From: Colletes latitarsis
Taxonomy: Eukaryota > Arthropoda > Insecta > Hymenoptera > Colletidae
Assembly: GCF_051014445.1 (NCBI RefSeq)
Contig: NC_135141.1
Location: forward strand, 14,508,001 to 14,572,000
DNA: 64,000 bases
Reading direction: 5' to 3'
Shown here: piece by piece, positions 62,901 to 64,000 of the stretch
Layout of the letters: each line of letters begins with the position of its first letter
Position numbering within the stretch: the stretch's first letter is position 1
Notes under the pieces: generated by a model
Told to the model about the DNA's origin: nothing
What the model saw: the letters and a program-made list of their open reading frames with translations, nothing else
Database searches by the model: none
Program-made: the position numbers and the translations under genes

Positions 62901-64000
62901 AAAGAAAAGTGAGAAATGAGGTTTTATGCTCTACAATTTGATACAATTCGTACATACGATATTAAAAATTATGTTTGTTGATGCATTTTTGTGAAACATT
63001 TTAAAGAAAAGTGAGAAATGAGGTTTTATGCACTACAATTTGATACAATTCGTACATACGATATTAAAAATTATGTTTGTTGATGCATTTTTGTGAAACA
63101 TTTTAAAGAAAAGTGAGAAATGAGGTTTTATGCTCTACAATTTGATACAATTCGTATATACGATACTAAAAAATATGTTTGTTGATGCATTTTTGTGAAA
63201 CATTTTAAAGAAAACTGAGAAATGAGGTTTCATGCTCTACAATTTGATACAATTCGTATATACGATACTAAAAACTATGTTTACACTTTGTTGATGCATT
63301 TTTGTGAAACATTTTAAAGAAAAGTGAGAAATGAGGTTTCATGCTCTACAATTTGATACAATTCGTATATACGATACTGAAAAATATGTTTGTTGATGCA
63401 TTTTTGTGAAACATTTGAAAGAAAAGTGAGAAATGAGGTTTTATGCTCCACAATTTGATACAATTCGTATATACGATACTGAAAACTGTGTTTGTTGATG
63501 GATTTTTGTGAAACATTTTAAAGAAAAGTGAGAAATGAGGTTTTATGCTCTACAATTTCATACAATTCGTATATACGATACTGAAAACTAAGTTTGTTGA
63601 TGCATTTTTGTGAAACATTTTAAAGAAAAGTGAGAAATGAGGTTTTATGCTCTACAATTTGATACAATTCGTACATACGATACTGAAAAATATGTTTGTT
63701 GATGCATTTTTGTGAAACATTTTAAAAAAAAGTGAGAAATGAGGTTTTATGCTCTACAATTTGATACAATTCGTATATACGATATTAAAAAATATGTTTG
63801 TTGATGCATTTTTGTGAAACATTTTAAAGAAAAGTGGGAAATGAGGTTCTATGCTCTACAATTTGATACAATTCGTACATACGATACTAAAAAATATGTT
63901 TGTTGATGCATTTTTGTGAAACATTTGAAAGAAAAGTGAGAAATGAAGTTTTTATGCTCTACAATTTGATAGAATTCGTATATACGATACTAAAAACTAT
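59928..64000 (+). repeat. 102-bp tandem satellite, interrupted, running off the window
   Basis: The unit CGATACT-AAAAACTATGTTTG...CAATTTGATACAATTCGTATATA repeats every 102 bp, for example CGATA at 61631, 61733 and 61835. One unit lies left of the palindromic insertion (59928-60041) and about 24 lie right of it (61527-64000). Units differ by few substitutions. Short open frames crossing units are by-products of the repeat. Confidence 0.93.
60042..61524. mobile_element. Palindromic CAGGGTGTCCC element inserted in satellite
   Basis: Two 722-bp arms (60042-60763 and 60803-61524) are over 99 percent reverse complements by eye, with a 39-nt loop. Ends are CAGGGTGTCCCG and its complement. TA is duplicated (60040-60041 and 61525-61526). 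Removing the element and one TA restores the satellite sequence TTCGTATATACG exactly. There is no transposase. It shares the CAGGGTGT terminus with elements A-F but not their body. Confidence 0.93.

Noticed and set aside
61527..64000. Hammerhead ribozyme in the 102-bp satellite, prompted by TTGATG and GTGAAAC phrases.
   Set aside because: The conserved CUGAUGA core is not present and the required stems do not form.

Overview
The window is animal nuclear DNA, most likely from an insect and plausibly a bee or other hymenopteran. It is AT-rich with islands of higher GC, has almost no coding capacity, carries piggyBac, Tc1 and CACTA-like DNA transposons, and holds one exon of a deeply conserved insect C2H2 zinc-finger gene. 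The species cannot be told from the sequence.

Only one host gene is supported. It is the terminal coding exon (minus strand, 27335-28483) of the rotund/squeeze (lin-29, ZNF384-like) zinc-finger family, best named rn. The intron 3' splice site is visible at 28484-28490. The upstream exons are not recognisable and may lie beyond the window, so much of 28.5-64 kb may be intron. The flanking 9.8-12, 14.3-21.6 and 25.3-27.3 kb stretches are single-copy with microsatellites and no supported gene.

The rest is repeat DNA. (1) 1-3 kb: two HDV-like self-cleaving ribozymes (197-302 and 2901-3039) lie in the same orientation on either side of a piggyBac element (509-2872) whose transposase is broken by two stop codons. 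(2) 3.1-9.8 kb: a composite repeat block contains a 2,155-bp near-perfect palindrome (4397-6551). (3) Five elements with about 100-120-bp terminal inverted repeats beginning CAGGGTGT, TA target duplications and satellite-like interiors lie at 11977, 31012, 34994, 46326 and 52801. A sixth, right-truncated and locally duplicated, starts at 41961. (4) Two copies of a 1,435-bp CACTA-like foldback element lie at 16135 and 40185 in opposite orientation. (5) A roughly 300-bp satellite occupies 21867-25300. (6) A Tc1-type transposon (56624-58270) has a transposase broken by a frameshift and by a deletion that removes the last catalytic residue. (7) A 102-bp satellite runs from about 59928 to the window end and is interrupted by a 1,483-bp palindromic CAGGGTGT element (60042-61524) with a clean TA duplication.

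No transposase gene in the window is intact, so any mobilisation would need enzymes from elsewhere. The most notable signals are the paired HDV-like ribozymes, whose P4 helices differ in sequence but both pair, and the CAGGGTGT superfamily. That superfamily wraps satellite arrays in terminal repeats and stacks extra termini end to end.
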